Notes under the pieces: generated by a model
The model's database searches: none
Told to the model about the DNA's origin: nothing
Seen by the model: only the letters and a program-made list of their open reading frames with translations
Source: Immundisolibacter sp.
GTDB lineage: Bacteria > Pseudomonadota > Gammaproteobacteria > Immundisolibacterales > Immundisolibacteraceae
DNA: 64,000 bases
Assembly: GCF_014359565.1 (NCBI RefSeq)
Contig: NZ_JACIZD010000001.1
Location: forward strand, 372,001 to 436,000
Reading direction: 5' to 3'
In this document: one piece after another, positions 36,282 through 45,260 of the stretch
Layout of the letters: every line of letters begins with the position of its first letter
Numbering within the stretch: position 1 is the stretch's first letter
Translations under genes and position numbers: made by a program

Positions 36282-36904
36282 CCATCCAGCAACCGATCGT
36301 CGTCTTCACCATCGGCCACTCGACGCACCCGCTGGACGCGTTGGTGTCCTTGCTCAACCAGCACGCCGTCACGGCGCTCGCCGACGTGCGCTCGGCGCCC
36401 TTCAGCCGTTTCAACCCGCAGTTCAACAAGGACGCACTGGCCCGCAATCTCAAGGCGCGCGGTATCAAGTACGTGTTTCTGGGGCGGGAGCTCGGGGCAC
36501 GTTCTGACGACCCTTCCTGCTACGAGAGCGGGCGCGTTCAGTACGGACTGCTCGCCCGCACGGAGCTGTTCAAGCAAGGCGTCGGACGGGTGATAAATGG
36601 CGCCGGGGAGCACCGCATCGCCCTGATGTGTGCGGAGAAGGAGCCTTTGGAGTGCCATCGCACGCTGTTGGTGGCACGCGCTCTGGACGAACAGGGTGTC
36701 GAAGTCGCCCACATCCTCGGCGATGGGCGGCTGGAATCCCATCGTGCTGCGATGGAGCGACTGCTGGATGTCACGGGGTTGCCGCATGAGGACCTCTTTC
36801 GCTCGCGGTCGGACCTGATCGCGGAGGCGCTGGCACGGCAGGAGGAGAAGGTGGCGTACGTAGACGAGAGGCTGCTGGCCGAGACGGAGGGAGGAGCGGA
36901 ATGA
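36278..36904 (+). CDS. DUF488-family protein (first of two)
   Basis: This 208-residue protein has the DUF488 marks: VVFTIGHSTHPLDALVSLL at the start, ADVRSAPFSRFNPQF, and CAEKEPLECHR with Cys118 and Cys126 followed by His-Arg. The biochemical role of the family is not known; the Cys/His/Arg set could bind metal or act in catalysis. It overlaps both neighbours by ATGA. The C-terminal 40 residues are helical and acidic. Confidence 0.88.
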   Translation: MTIQQPIVVFTIGHSTHPLDALVSLLNQHAVTALADVRSAPFSRFNPQFNKDALARNLKARGIKYVFLGRELGARSDDPSCYESGRVQYGLLARTELFKQGVGRVINGAGEHRIALMCAEKEPLECHRTLLVARALDEQGVEVAHILGDGRLESHRAAMERLLDVTGLPHEDLFRSRSDLIAEALARQEEKVAYVDERLLAETEGGAE

Positions 36905-37338
36905 AGCTGTTCACCATTGGATTCACGAAGAAGTCCGCGCGCCGGTTCTTCGAGCTGCTTCGGTCTTCGGGCGCGAAGTGCGTCGTGGATGTGCGCCTCA
37001 ACAACGTCTCCCAGTTGGCGGGCTTCGCCAAAAAGGACGACCTGGCCTACTTCGCCAAGGAAGTCTGTGGAATAGGCTACCTGCACCTGCCCGTACTAGC
37101 GCCTACGCAGGAGATGCTGGACCGCTACAAGAAGCAAGGCGGCAACTGGCAGGACTACGAGCGGCAGTTCCTCGATCTGATGCGGCAGCGCCGGATCGAG
37201 GAGACCATCTCGAAGGAAGCGGTCGCGGACGGGTGCCTGCTTTGCAGCGAAGACAAGCCCCATCACTGCCACCGCAGACTCGTGGCGGAGTACCTCAAGG
37301 ATCGTTGGGGCGACGTGGACATCGTCCATCTAACGTAG
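36901..37338 (+). CDS. DUF488-family protein (second of two)
   Basis: This 145-residue paralogue has the shorter DUF488 form: LFTIGFTKKSARRFFELL, VVDVRLNN, and CSEDKPHHCHRR with Cys115 and Cys123. A pair of unequal DUF488 proteins in one operon suggests that they form a heteromer. It is coupled to the previous gene by ATGA. Its 3' end is followed within a few bases by the HsdR remnants. Confidence 0.88.
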   Translation: MKLFTIGFTKKSARRFFELLRSSGAKCVVDVRLNNVSQLAGFAKKDDLAYFAKEVCGIGYLHLPVLAPTQEMLDRYKKQGGNWQDYERQFLDLMRQRRIEETISKEAVADGCLLCSEDKPHHCHRRLVAEYLKDRWGDVDIVHLT

Positions 37339-37342
37339 GCGG

Positions 37343-37451
37343 CCTAAGCATTGAGCGCCTTCACCGATCCATCGTCGACGACGCTGCCCTCGCCTGGCTC
37401 GAAGCGCCGGGCTATCTGAAGCATCGCGGGCAGGCGCTACCGCGTCGATGA
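37343..37451 (+). pseudogene. HsdR N-terminal remnant
   Basis: The frame IVDDAALAWLEAPGYLKHRG resembles the N-terminus of type I restriction subunit R (AALAWLEALGY..HGP). It ends at a stop at 37449-37451. No nuclease or helicase motif remains. It overlaps the next frame, which looks like the other end of the same kind of protein, so most of the gene has been deleted. Confidence 0.55.
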
Positions 37452-37687
37452 AGAAGGCGGCCAAACGCATCCGCGAAGACATCGCGCCGAAGGTCGCCGC
37501 CGACGCGGCCTACCAGAATGCGAAGCAGAACACCCCGCACACCGCGCGCATGGCGCACGACCAGGCGCTGCATAAGGCGATGCAGATCCTGCTCAAGGAC
37601 GACACACAGGTTTACAAGCAGTACGTCGAGAACGAAGCGTTCCGGCGCCAGGTCAGCGACACGGTTTACGCGCTCACCAGCCGCTGA
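37448..37687 (+). pseudogene. HsdR C-terminal remnant
   Basis: The 79-residue frame (DAAYQNAKQNTPHTARMAHD, LLKDDTQVYKQYVENEAFRR, DTVYAL) matches the helical C-terminus of a type I restriction R subunit, where QNA..HDKAL..LLKDDTELFKQF is typical. It begins with an ATG overlapping the previous stop and could be translated as a small protein, but no ribosome site is evident. I treat it as the tail of a deleted hsdR. The 73 bp to the Mg ATPase gene hold nothing else. Confidence 0.55.
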
Positions 37688-37760
37688 GCACGCGACAGCG
37701 GCAGCCGTCTCGGCTGTCCACTGCGGGATGTAGCCAATCGCATGTGCTTAGGCGGATGGT

Positions 37761-40298
37761 TCAGGCGAGGCCCCGGAACAGCCGCCGCTTGGCCAGTTCG
37801 GTGGCGATCAGGTACAGCGCCGTGATGCCCAGCACCGCCGCCAGTACGTTCAGCGGTAGCGGCGTGAAGTCGAACAGCGCGTGGTTGAACGGCAGATAGG
37901 GCAGCGCCAGCGTCAGTCCGGTCAGCAGCAGCGTCAAGCGCCACAGCAGGCGGCCGGGAGGGCTGCGATAGGCGGGCCGGGCGGTGCGTACCACCAGCAG
38001 CACCCACAGCTCGGTCAACAGCGATTCCACGAACCAGCCGGTGCGAAAGTGCGCCGGCGCACCGTCGGTCAGCCACAGCAGCAGCGCGAAGGTCAGGCCG
38101 TCGAAGACCGAGCTGATCAAGCCGAAAGTGAGCATGAAGCGGCGGATGGCGGCCACGTCCCAGCGGTGCGGCTTGGCCACCGCCTCCGCATCGACGCGGT
38201 CGGTGGCGATGCCCATCGCCGGCAGGTCGGACAGGAAGTTGTTGAGCAGGATCTGCTTGGGCAGCAGCGGCAGGAAGGGCAGAAACAGGCTCGCCAGGGC
38301 CATGCTGACCATGTTGCCGAAGTTGGCGCTGGTGGTGGTGTAGATGTACTTGAGGGTGTTGGCGAAGGTGCTGCGGCCGAACTCGATGCCGCTGCGCAGC
38401 ACGTCCAGATCGTGGCGCAGCAGCACGAAATCGGCCGCCTCCTTGGCCACGTCCACCGCCGTCTCGACCGAGATGCCGGCGTCGGCGGCGTGCAGGGCCG
38501 GGGCGTCGTTGATGCCGTCGCCCAGATAGCCGACCACATGGCCGCTGCGCTTCAGGGCCAGGATGATGCGTTCCTTCTGGTTCGGGTCCACCTCCGCGAA
38601 CAGGTCGGTGCCGGTGGCCCGCTGCCACAGCGCCTCGTCGCGCATGTCGTCGAGTTCGGCGCCGGTGATGACGGTCGGCGCGGTCATGCCCACCTGCTGC
38701 GCCACATGCGTGGCCACCAGTCGGTTGTCGCCGGTGATGATCTTGACCGCCACGCCCAGGCGGCGCAGGTCGGCCAGCGTGCGCTCGATGTCCGGCTTGG
38801 GCGGATCGAAGAACAGCAAAAAGCCTTCGAAGCACAGGTCGGTTTCGTCGGCCGCGTGGTAGGACGGTTGCGCCGGCAGGGTCCGGCTGGCCACCCCCAG
38901 CACGCGAAAGCCCTGTGCGCTCCAGGCGGCGAAGCGTTGCTGCAGCTGCGCGCCTTGGCCCTCGTCCAGGGCCAGCGCGGCATCGCCCAGGCGCAGGCGG
39001 TCGCACACCGCAAGCACGTTGGCGAAGGCGCCCTTGGTCAGCAGTTGCGGGGTGCCGTCCGAACCTGCGGCGACGATGCTCAGCCGTTTGCGCAAAAAGT
39101 CGTACGGCACCTCGTCCAGCTTGCGCCAGGCGGCGACATCCAGACCCGCCGGCGCGCCGCTGCCGACGATGGCCTCGTCGAGCGGGTTGCCGATGCCGGT
39201 CTCGAAGTGGGCATTCAGGTAGGCGATCTGCGCCACCCGCGCCGAGGGTTCGCCGTCGCTGCCCAGCGCGCCGTCGAGGCGGATCACGCCGGCGGTCAGG
39301 GTGCCGGTCTTGTCCGAGCACAGCACGTCCATGCTGCCGAGGTTCTCGATCGCCGCCAGGCGGCGCACGATCACGCCGTTCTTGGCCATCGCCCGCGCGC
39401 CATGCGACAGCGTGATGGTCATGATGGCCGGCAGCAGCTCGGGCGACAGGCCGACTGCCAGCGCCACCGAGAACAGCAGCGCCTCGATCACCGGGCGGTG
39501 GAAGTAGACGTTGATGGCAAACACCAGCAGCGTCAGGCCCACCATCACCTGCGTCAGCAGGTAGCCGAAGCGGTGGATGCCGCGCTCGAACTCGGTCGGC
39601 GGCGAACGGCGCCGCAGCCGGTGGGCGATGGCGCCAAAGGCGGTCGTGGCACCGGTGTCTACCAGCAATGCTCGCGCCGTGCCGCTGCGCACCGAGGTGC
39701 CCATGAACACGCAGTTGTGGCGTTGCGCCAGGCCAGCCTTGGCCGGCGCCGTGCCGGGGCTTTTTTCGACCGGGAAGGTTTCGCCGGTCAGCACGGATTC
39801 GGAGACGAAAAAGTCCTTGGCCTCCAGCAGCACGCCGTCGGCCGGCACCAGGCTGCCGGCCGACAGCAGCACCACGTCGCCAGGCACCACGGCTTCGCTG
39901 GGCAGGCTGACGGGCTGGCCGTCGCGCAGCACCGTGACTTTGCTCGCCACCCGCTGGCGCAGGGCCGCCACCGCCACCGAGGCGCGGTACTCCTGGATGA
40001 AACCCAGCCCGCCGCTGCCGAGCACGATGGTCAGCACGATGGCCGCGTCCAGCCATTCGTGCAGAAAAGCCGACAGTGCGCCCGCGAACAGCAGGATCAG
40101 CACCAGCGGATCGGTGAACTGCTTCAGCAGCAGGGCGGCTGGCGCCATTCGTTCGCCGTCGGGTAGCCGGTTGGGGCCGTGCTCGGCCAGCCGCTGGGCG
40201 GCCTGGGCGCCGGTCAGGCCATCGGGCCGGCTGTCCAGTGCGTCGAACAGCGGCTGTGGCGGCAGGGACCAATAGGCTTCGAGCTTGGCGTCGGCCAT
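37761..40298 (-). CDS. mgtA: Magnesium-translocating P-type ATPase (type IIIB, MgtA/MgtB)
   Basis: This 845-residue P-type ATPase has the phosphorylation motif DKTGT (Asp329), the TGE actuator motif (SVLTGETFPVEKS) and a hinge TGDN in the nucleotide domain. The membrane helix 4 motif is GLSPELLPAIM, the MgtA-type replacement for the calcium-pump sequence. The ATG at 40298 (MADAKLEAYW) fits the family start; the open frame extends upstream but lies in the promoter region. It imports Mg2+ across the inner membrane. It is divergent from the UPF0104 gene. No MgtL-like leader was recognised. Confidence 0.9.
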   Translation of the reverse strand: MADAKLEAYWSLPPQPLFDALDSRPDGLTGAQAAQRLAEHGPNRLPDGERMAPAALLLKQFTDPLVLILLFAGALSAFLHEWLDAAIVLTIVLGSGGLGFIQEYRASVAVAALRQRVASKVTVLRDGQPVSLPSEAVVPGDVVLLSAGSLVPADGVLLEAKDFFVSESVLTGETFPVEKSPGTAPAKAGLAQRHNCVFMGTSVRSGTARALLVDTGATTAFGAIAHRLRRRSPPTEFERGIHRFGYLLTQVMVGLTLLVFAINVYFHRPVIEALLFSVALAVGLSPELLPAIMTITLSHGARAMAKNGVIVRRLAAIENLGSMDVLCSDKTGTLTAGVIRLDGALGSDGEPSARVAQIAYLNAHFETGIGNPLDEAIVGSGAPAGLDVAAWRKLDEVPYDFLRKRLSIVAAGSDGTPQLLTKGAFANVLAVCDRLRLGDAALALDEGQGAQLQQRFAAWSAQGFRVLGVASRTLPAQPSYHAADETDLCFEGFLLFFDPPKPDIERTLADLRRLGVAVKIITGDNRLVATHVAQQVGMTAPTVITGAELDDMRDEALWQRATGTDLFAEVDPNQKERIILALKRSGHVVGYLGDGINDAPALHAADAGISVETAVDVAKEAADFVLLRHDLDVLRSGIEFGRSTFANTLKYIYTTTSANFGNMVSMALASLFLPFLPLLPKQILLNNFLSDLPAMGIATDRVDAEAVAKPHRWDVAAIRRFMLTFGLISSVFDGLTFALLLWLTDGAPAHFRTGWFVESLLTELWVLLVVRTARPAYRSPPGRLLWRLTLLLTGLTLALPYLPFNHALFDFTPLPLNVLAAVLGITALYLIATELAKRRLFRGLA

Positions 40299-40353
40299 GG
40301 CGGGACTCGTGGGTAAAGGTCGTCCAGTGCCGGCGAAGTATAGTGACGCCGCC

Positions 40354-41406
40354 GTGTCGGCCTGCTTCCTGCCGGTTCCACTCGTGGCTGCATCGCCCGT
40401 GCCTGCCGTTACCCGATCAATCACCGCTGGCGCCGGTCGCCTTGCCATCGCCAGCTGGCTGCTGGGCTTGCTGCTGTTGGTGGCGGTGGTCGTGGTGGGT
40501 CTGCACCTGGGCGAGATCAACCAGGTTGTCGCCCTGCTCGGCGGGCTGCGCCTGCCCTGGCTGCTGGCGGCGCTGGCGCTGCAGGCGGCGACCTACGCCT
40601 GCGCCGCGGCGGTATGGCAGCGCGTGCTGACCCGCGCCGGCCAGCGCCAGACGGTTGCCGGCCTGATGCCGCTGAGCCTGGCCAAGCTGTTCACCGATCA
40701 GGCCATTCCCAGCGGCGGGCTGAGCGGCAACATCCTGTTCGTGCATGCCATGCGTCGACGTGGCGTGCCTGCGGCACCGGCGATGGCGGCGCTGGCCGTG
40801 AGCATGATCAGCCACTGCCTGGCCAACCTGCCGCTGGCGTTGCTGGTGGGCATCGCGCTGGCGCGCCGCGGGCTGCTGAATCCGGCGCTGGCGGCGCTGC
40901 TTGGCGCATACGCAGTGTTCGCCATGCTCATCGCCAGCGCCGTGTGGGCGGTCGTCACCGGCCATGGACTGCCGCGCTGGCTGCCGGCGCGGCGCTTTCC
41001 ACGGGCGGCTCATCTGCTCGATGCGCTGGCCCGTACCACGCCCGGCATGTTGCGCTGGCGGGTGATGCTGCCGGCGGCGGCGCTGCAGGCAGCGATCGTG
41101 CTGTGCGATGCCGCCACGCTGTGGGTGATGCTGTGGGCGCTTGGCCAGGCGGTGGCGCCGACGCTGGTGCTGGCGGCCTTTCTGAGCGCAAGCATGGTGA
41201 TGGAGATGGGGCCGATCCCGCTTGGCCTGGGCAGCTTCGAGGCGGCGTGTGTTGGCGTGCTGGGCCTGGCCGGCGTGCCGCTGGCGGCGGCCTTGCCGGC
41301 CACCTTGCTGCTGCGCGGCTTCACCCTGTGGCTGCCGATGTTGCCGGGACTGTGGCTGACACGTCGCGAGCTGCGGGGCGTCAGCCGCGAGCCCAAAGCA
41401 GCCTAA
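40354..41406 (+). CDS. UPF0104/YbhN-type integral membrane protein (LPG-synthase-like flippase domain)
   Basis: The product of about 350 residues has roughly eight hydrophobic helices. Family marks are DQAIPSGGLSGNILFVHAM, a long helix pair with VSMISHCLANLP, and MEMGPIPLGLGSFEA. The family includes the membrane domain of lysylphosphatidylglycerol synthases and lipid transporters; no synthase domain is attached. The start is uncertain: GTG codons at 40354, 40384 and 40399 are possible, and TATAGT at 40339-40344 may be its -10. It is divergent from mgtA. Confidence 0.75.
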   Translation: MSACFLPVPLVAASPVPAVTRSITAGAGRLAIASWLLGLLLLVAVVVVGLHLGEINQVVALLGGLRLPWLLAALALQAATYACAAAVWQRVLTRAGQRQTVAGLMPLSLAKLFTDQAIPSGGLSGNILFVHAMRRRGVPAAPAMAALAVSMISHCLANLPLALLVGIALARRGLLNPALAALLGAYAVFAMLIASAVWAVVTGHGLPRWLPARRFPRAAHLLDALARTTPGMLRWRVMLPAAALQAAIVLCDAATLWVMLWALGQAVAPTLVLAAFLSASMVMEMGPIPLGLGSFEAACVGVLGLAGVPLAAALPATLLLRGFTLWLPMLPGLWLTRRELRGVSREPKAA

Positions 41407-41445
41407 CGCTCGCCGTCCCGCCGATCCGGCCGGGCAGGGCAGGAC

Positions 41446-41503
41446 TTCGGTTTGGATCAGCGTTTCCGGCAGCCGCCGCGCAGTTGACGGCGATGAACGG
41501 CTC
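41446..41503 (-). pseudogene. Fragment of a sigma-54 activator gene
   Basis: These 58 bp closely match 44163-44219 inside the XylR/DmpR-type activator, encoding on the minus strand the stretch around [17 protein letters not shown]. One extra C breaks the frame, and the flanks do not match. It lies in the 357-bp gap 41407-41763, which otherwise holds the Pho-box promoter and no supported gene. It looks like a leftover of a duplicated or deleted regulator. Confidence 0.6.
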
Positions 41504-41651
41504 CAAACGGCGGGTGCTGGGGTGAGGGCTGGAGGCGCTGGATGTGTGGCAGCAGGGCCCGGTCGATCACGAACAGTCGTTGGTCGATGAAAGGAAAAAG
41601 ATGGCCGCGCAGCAGCGCGCAGGCGAGGTCCTGGCCGCGGACCGGGCCCGT

Positions 41652-41669
41652 CTGTCACGCTGCTGTAAC
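41652..41669 (+). promoter_or_regulatory. Pho box (PhoB site) upstream of the PhoX-like gene
   Basis: CTGTCAC-N4-CTGTAAC gives two direct 7-bp repeats of the PhoB consensus (CTGTCAT) at the right 11-bp period, 95 bp upstream of the start codon. Phosphate-starvation control of the next gene is therefore likely. Confidence 0.8.
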
Positions 41670-41763
41670 CGCTTCTTAAAGCTCCTGACTCGGCAGCGGC
41701 CTAGGGTGAATGCCCCGCCAGTTCATTCCGGCGGCGGTTCAATTCACCTGATCAGGAGGCTTC

Positions 41764-43254
41764 ATGAAGCTGTCGAAACTCTCCCTGGCGCTGCTCGCGG
41801 CTGGGCTTGGCGGCGTGGCCGTCGCCGACGACGCGGATACCCGTGACTTCGGTCTTTTCGTCCAGAACACCCTGCGCGCAACGGCGCGCGCCACCCTGGG
41901 TCTGCCCCGGCCGCTGACCGAGTCGGCCCCGGAAACCGCAGGCGCCTACCGTACGGCGGAACAAGCGGCCCGGGAGCAGGTGCTCATTCCGGCCGGTCTG
42001 CGTGCTGCCTACCTGACGCGGGAGGCGGCGAATTCCACCGACATGCTGGCGTTCTATCCGGCGGCGGCGCCCACGCACCTGATCAGCTGCATCGAGGGCG
42101 GCCGTGAGGAACTGGCCGGTGACGGCCTGCCGGGCTATGCCGCGGGCGACAAGTTCAATCCGTCGGTGCAGCGCATCAACCTGGCCACCGGCGCGGTGGA
42201 AACCATCCTGCGCGGCATGAGCGGTTGCGACGGTATCCGCACCACGCCCTGGGGCACCGTTTTGGCCACCGAGGAAGAGGACGACGGCGGCGCGTATGAA
42301 ATCCTGAACCCGCTCGCCACCACCAATTACGCCGTCCAGGACCGCGCCAGCGGCCAGATCGTGGACGCATCCGGCGTTACCGACACGGACGAGATCGCCA
42401 AGCGTACGGCGCTGCCGACCATCGCCTGGGAAGGGCTGGAAGTCCTGCCCAGCGGCGTGGTCATCGGTGGCGACGAGCTGCGGCCGGGAACCGCGGACGA
42501 TGACGTCGACGGCGGCGCCATCTTCAAGTTCGTGCCGACGACGCCGCACGGCGGTGGCGCCATTGCCAGTCTGGCCGCCTCACCGCTGGTGGCGGGCAGC
42601 GTCCACGCCATGCAGGTGTCCTGCGTCGGCAACAAGCAGCAGTTCGGCCAGGGCTGCGAAATCGGCAACGCCGGCTGGATTCCGGTGGGTGCTGCCACCG
42701 CCCGCAGCGATGCTGACGTTGGCGGCGCGACCGGCTACTACCGGCCCGAAGACCTGCACCTGGACCCGGTGTTCCACGACGAAGCCAACCCGGATGCGGT
42801 GCGCTTCTGCTGGACCAACACCGGCAACGAGGGCGCAGGCAACTATGCCGAGGTGATGTGCGGCATCGACAGCGCGCCGCTGACCGCCAGCGCCAGCCAG
42901 CGCACGGTGGTGGTGAACCGCTTCGTCGAGGGCGACACCGACTTCAACTCCTTCGACAACCTGGCCTTCCAGCCGCACACCGGCGCCCTGTACGTGATCG
43001 AGGACCACAACAATGGCGATGTGTTCGCGTGTCTGCGCGACGGTGCCGATCGCGACATCAAGACCGATGGTTGCGTGAAGATGCTGTCCGTGAAGGACAG
43101 CTCGGCCGAACCGACCGGCTTCATCTTCGACGCCAGCGGCACCCGCGCCTACGTGTCGATCCAGCACTCGAACGACGGCAACATGCCGCTGGTCGACGGC
43201 TACCAGACCGACGACGTGCTGATGATCACCGGCTTCAAGCTGCCGAAACGCTGA
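41764..43254 (+). CDS. PhoX/DUF839-family secreted phosphatase-like protein
   Basis: This 496-residue precursor has a signal peptide (LSLALLAAGLGGVAVA) and the PhoX-type beta-propeller pattern: YRPEDLHLDP, FNSFDNLAFQPHTGALYVIEDH and SAEPTGFIFDASGTRAYVSIQHS. PhoX enzymes are periplasmic Ca/Fe-dependent alkaline phosphatases. This protein is shorter than classical PhoX and lacks an evident Tat twin-arginine signal, so activity is not assured. The Pho box upstream supports a role in phosphate scavenging. AGGAGG precedes the ATG, and a strong terminator follows. Confidence 0.82.
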   Translation: MKLSKLSLALLAAGLGGVAVADDADTRDFGLFVQNTLRATARATLGLPRPLTESAPETAGAYRTAEQAAREQVLIPAGLRAAYLTREAANSTDMLAFYPAAAPTHLISCIEGGREELAGDGLPGYAAGDKFNPSVQRINLATGAVETILRGMSGCDGIRTTPWGTVLATEEEDDGGAYEILNPLATTNYAVQDRASGQIVDASGVTDTDEIAKRTALPTIAWEGLEVLPSGVVIGGDELRPGTADDDVDGGAIFKFVPTTPHGGGAIASLAASPLVAGSVHAMQVSCVGNKQQFGQGCEIGNAGWIPVGAATARSDADVGGATGYYRPEDLHLDPVFHDEANPDAVRFCWTNTGNEGAGNYAEVMCGIDSAPLTASASQRTVVVNRFVEGDTDFNSFDNLAFQPHTGALYVIEDHNNGDVFACLRDGADRDIKTDGCVKMLSVKDSSAEPTGFIFDASGTRAYVSIQHSNDGNMPLVDGYQTDDVLMITGFKLPKR

Positions 43255-43273
43255 TTTTCCCCGCCTGAGTCTT

Positions 43274-43298
43274 GGGGGGCTTCGGCCCCCCTTTTTTT
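43274..43298 (+). terminator. Rho-independent terminator after the PhoX-like gene
   Basis: GGGGGGC-TTCG-GCCCCCC forms a seven-pair stem with a stable tetraloop, followed by seven T residues, 19 bp after the stop codon. It separates this gene from the convergent activator. Confidence 0.95.
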
Positions 43299-43373
43299 CG
43301 CCTCGGCAGGCCGACGGTCGCGCCGTCGCACTGCCCCGTCAGTTCGCTCGCAGGCGCTGGCGCGGCAGGACCT

Positions 43374-45056
43374 TCAGCCAGCCCGACGGTGCTTCTGCAG
43401 CCGCAGCTGTACCTGCCGGCGAGTCAGGCCCAGCTGGCGCGCGGCGGCGGCGAGGTTGCCGTTGGCATCGGTCACTGCCTGTTCCAGTAGCGCGTGTTCG
43501 ATGGCATCGAAGCGGCGCCGGCCGGTGTCCGCGGCGAGCAGTGCGGCCGCCTGTGCGCGCAGGGCATCGGCGTTGTCACTCAGGCGGCCGGCGGTGTCGA
43601 GTGCAAAGGCGGCCGGGCGGGTTGAACCGCCGCGCAGCGCCAGCTGCGGCAGATCGATGGCCTCGCCGTCGCCCACCAGCAGGACGGCCCGCTCGATGAG
43701 GTTTTCAAGCTCGCGGATGTTGCCGGGAAACTCATAGGCGAACAGCGCCTCGACCGCGCGGGCGGTGAAGCCAGGCACCGACTTGCCATGTGCGGCGCAG
43801 AAGCGGCGCAGCAGGTAGGCCATCAGCAGCGGGATGTCGTCGCGCCGCTCGCGCAGCGGCGGGATCGGCACCGGGAAGGTGGTGAGCCGGAAGTACAGGT
43901 CCTCGCGAAAGCGCTTGGCCTCGACTGCGAGGTGCAGATCCTCGTTGCAGGCGGCCATGACGCGTACGTCGACGCGGCGGGTCTTGCTGTCACCCACGCG
44001 TTCGATTTCGCGCTCCTGCAATGCGCGCAGCAGCTTGCCCTGGGCGGCCAGGCTCAGGCTGGTCACCTCGTCCAGGAACAGTGTGCCGCCGTCGGCGCGC
44101 TCGAAGCGTCCGGCGCGCGAGCTGCTGGCGCCGGTGTAGGCGCCCTTGGCCACGCCGAACAGCTCGGTCTCGATCAGCGTCTCGGGCAGCGCCGCGCAGT
44201 TGACGGCGATGAACGGCTCGTCGCGGCGGCGGCTCATGCGATGCGCCAGGCGCGCGAACACCTCCTTGCCGACGCCGGTTTCGCCCACGAACAGCAGCGT
44301 GGCGCGGCTGTCGGCGGCCTTGCGCAGCAGATGCATGGCAGCGCCGAAGCCGGCCGAGATGCCGACCACGCCATCGGTTTCGCCGGCCTCCAGGTCGGTA
44401 AAGCGGTTCACGGATGATTCGGGCTGGTAATAGCGGGTGTCCGGCGCCTCGGTCAGCCACTCGTCGAGTGGTTTGCCGATCAGTCGGCAGGCCTCGTGGC
44501 CCATGCCGCGGCATTCCACCTCGCGCATCAGGATCGGCCGGCCGGCAAAGGCGCTGGCAAAGCCGCTGGCGTAGCCGGATTGCATCCAGCACACCGGCTC
44601 CGGGCTGGTGCCGTAGGCGTCGACGTGAACGCTGGCCTCCAGCGAGTCGTGCACCAGGAACTCGCCCGCGAAGGCGCCGCTTTCCGGCTCCGCGTGCAGG
44701 CGCACCACCTGCGACCAGCCGAAGCCGGCCAGCGCGTGCACCTGCGGTCCGACCGCGAAGGCGTCGAAGTAGCTCACGTCCGGGCGCAGGCGCCGCGCTG
44801 CCTCGGCATCGCGGCCGCCCTCGGCATAACCGATGCGCGACAGCAGCTCGCGCGCCACCGCCGGTCCCAGGCGGTCGATCAGCTCGCGCCGCAGAGCGCC
44901 GTAGACGCTGGCTGTCAGCAGCACGCCGCGCTGGTCGCGCACCCAGATGCGGCCGGTGTCGGGCGTGAAGCGAACCTGCTCGGCCAGGTCACGAATGTCG
45001 GGCAGGCTGGGGGCGGGTACGGCGTTGAGCATGATGTACGTCGGGGTAACTTGCAT
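43374..45056 (-). CDS. XylR/DmpR-type sigma-54 activator of aromatic degradation
   Basis: This 560-residue activator has a XylR_N sensor and V4R domain (to about 210). The family cysteines are Cys156, Cys182 and Cys190 ([12 protein letters not shown]). A B-linker and AAA+ domain follow, with Walker A GETGVGKE (258-265), GAYTGA as the sigma contact (305-310) and GGTLFLDE; a Fis HTH closes the protein. In XylR/DmpR an aromatic ligand in the sensor releases ATPase activity. The ATG at 45056 was chosen; a GTG at 45092 is possible but would cover the palindromic site. It is divergent from the dioxygenase operon, which has a -24/-12 promoter. Confidence 0.92.
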   Translation of the reverse strand: MQVTPTYIMLNAVPAPSLPDIRDLAEQVRFTPDTGRIWVRDQRGVLLTASVYGALRRELIDRLGPAVARELLSRIGYAEGGRDAEAARRLRPDVSYFDAFAVGPQVHALAGFGWSQVVRLHAEPESGAFAGEFLVHDSLEASVHVDAYGTSPEPVCWMQSGYASGFASAFAGRPILMREVECRGMGHEACRLIGKPLDEWLTEAPDTRYYQPESSVNRFTDLEAGETDGVVGISAGFGAAMHLLRKAADSRATLLFVGETGVGKEVFARLAHRMSRRRDEPFIAVNCAALPETLIETELFGVAKGAYTGASSSRAGRFERADGGTLFLDEVTSLSLAAQGKLLRALQEREIERVGDSKTRRVDVRVMAACNEDLHLAVEAKRFREDLYFRLTTFPVPIPPLRERRDDIPLLMAYLLRRFCAAHGKSVPGFTARAVEALFAYEFPGNIRELENLIERAVLLVGDGEAIDLPQLALRGGSTRPAAFALDTAGRLSDNADALRAQAAALLAADTGRRRFDAIEHALLEQAVTDANGNLAAAARQLGLTRRQVQLRLQKHRRAG

Positions 45057-45072
45057 TGCGCGAAGTATGACG

Positions 45073-45095
45073 AAAGATGACGTCAGCGTCACTTT
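45073..45095. promoter_or_regulatory. Palindromic candidate activator site for the dioxygenase operon
   Basis: TGACG (45078-45082) and CGTCA (45087-45091) are flanked by AAAG and CTTT in a wider imperfect inverted repeat. It lies about 75-95 bp upstream of the -24 element, a normal position for a XylR/DmpR-type enhancer. Confidence 0.45.
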
Positions 45096-45167
45096 CTATT
45101 TCATGCGCGAAGCCCATTCTGGTAACAAACGGCCGTAAACCCGCGTCGCCACGCCAATCGGCGGATT

Positions 45168-45183
45168 TGGCACGCCGTCTGCA
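45168..45183 (+). promoter_or_regulatory. Sigma-54 (-24/-12) promoter of the dioxygenase-hydroxylase operon
   Basis: TGGCAC-GCCGT-CTGCA matches TGGCAC-N5-TTGCW with one change and exact GG-N10-GC spacing, 77 bp upstream of the first dioxygenase gene. The divergent sigma-54 activator makes the assignment strong. Confidence 0.82.
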
Positions 45184-45260
45184 ATGTGACGGTCACACAC
45201 GCCGCTTGCCGTAGCCGCTACGCGGCGGCGGCGATTTCGAGCTTCGAGGAGGAGTCACGG

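Noticed and set aside
37881-40166. A long plus-strand frame opposite the Mg2+ ATPase
   Set aside because: The minus strand holds a complete P-type ATPase with DKTGT and TGE motifs; the plus frame is Gln/Arg/His-rich noise.
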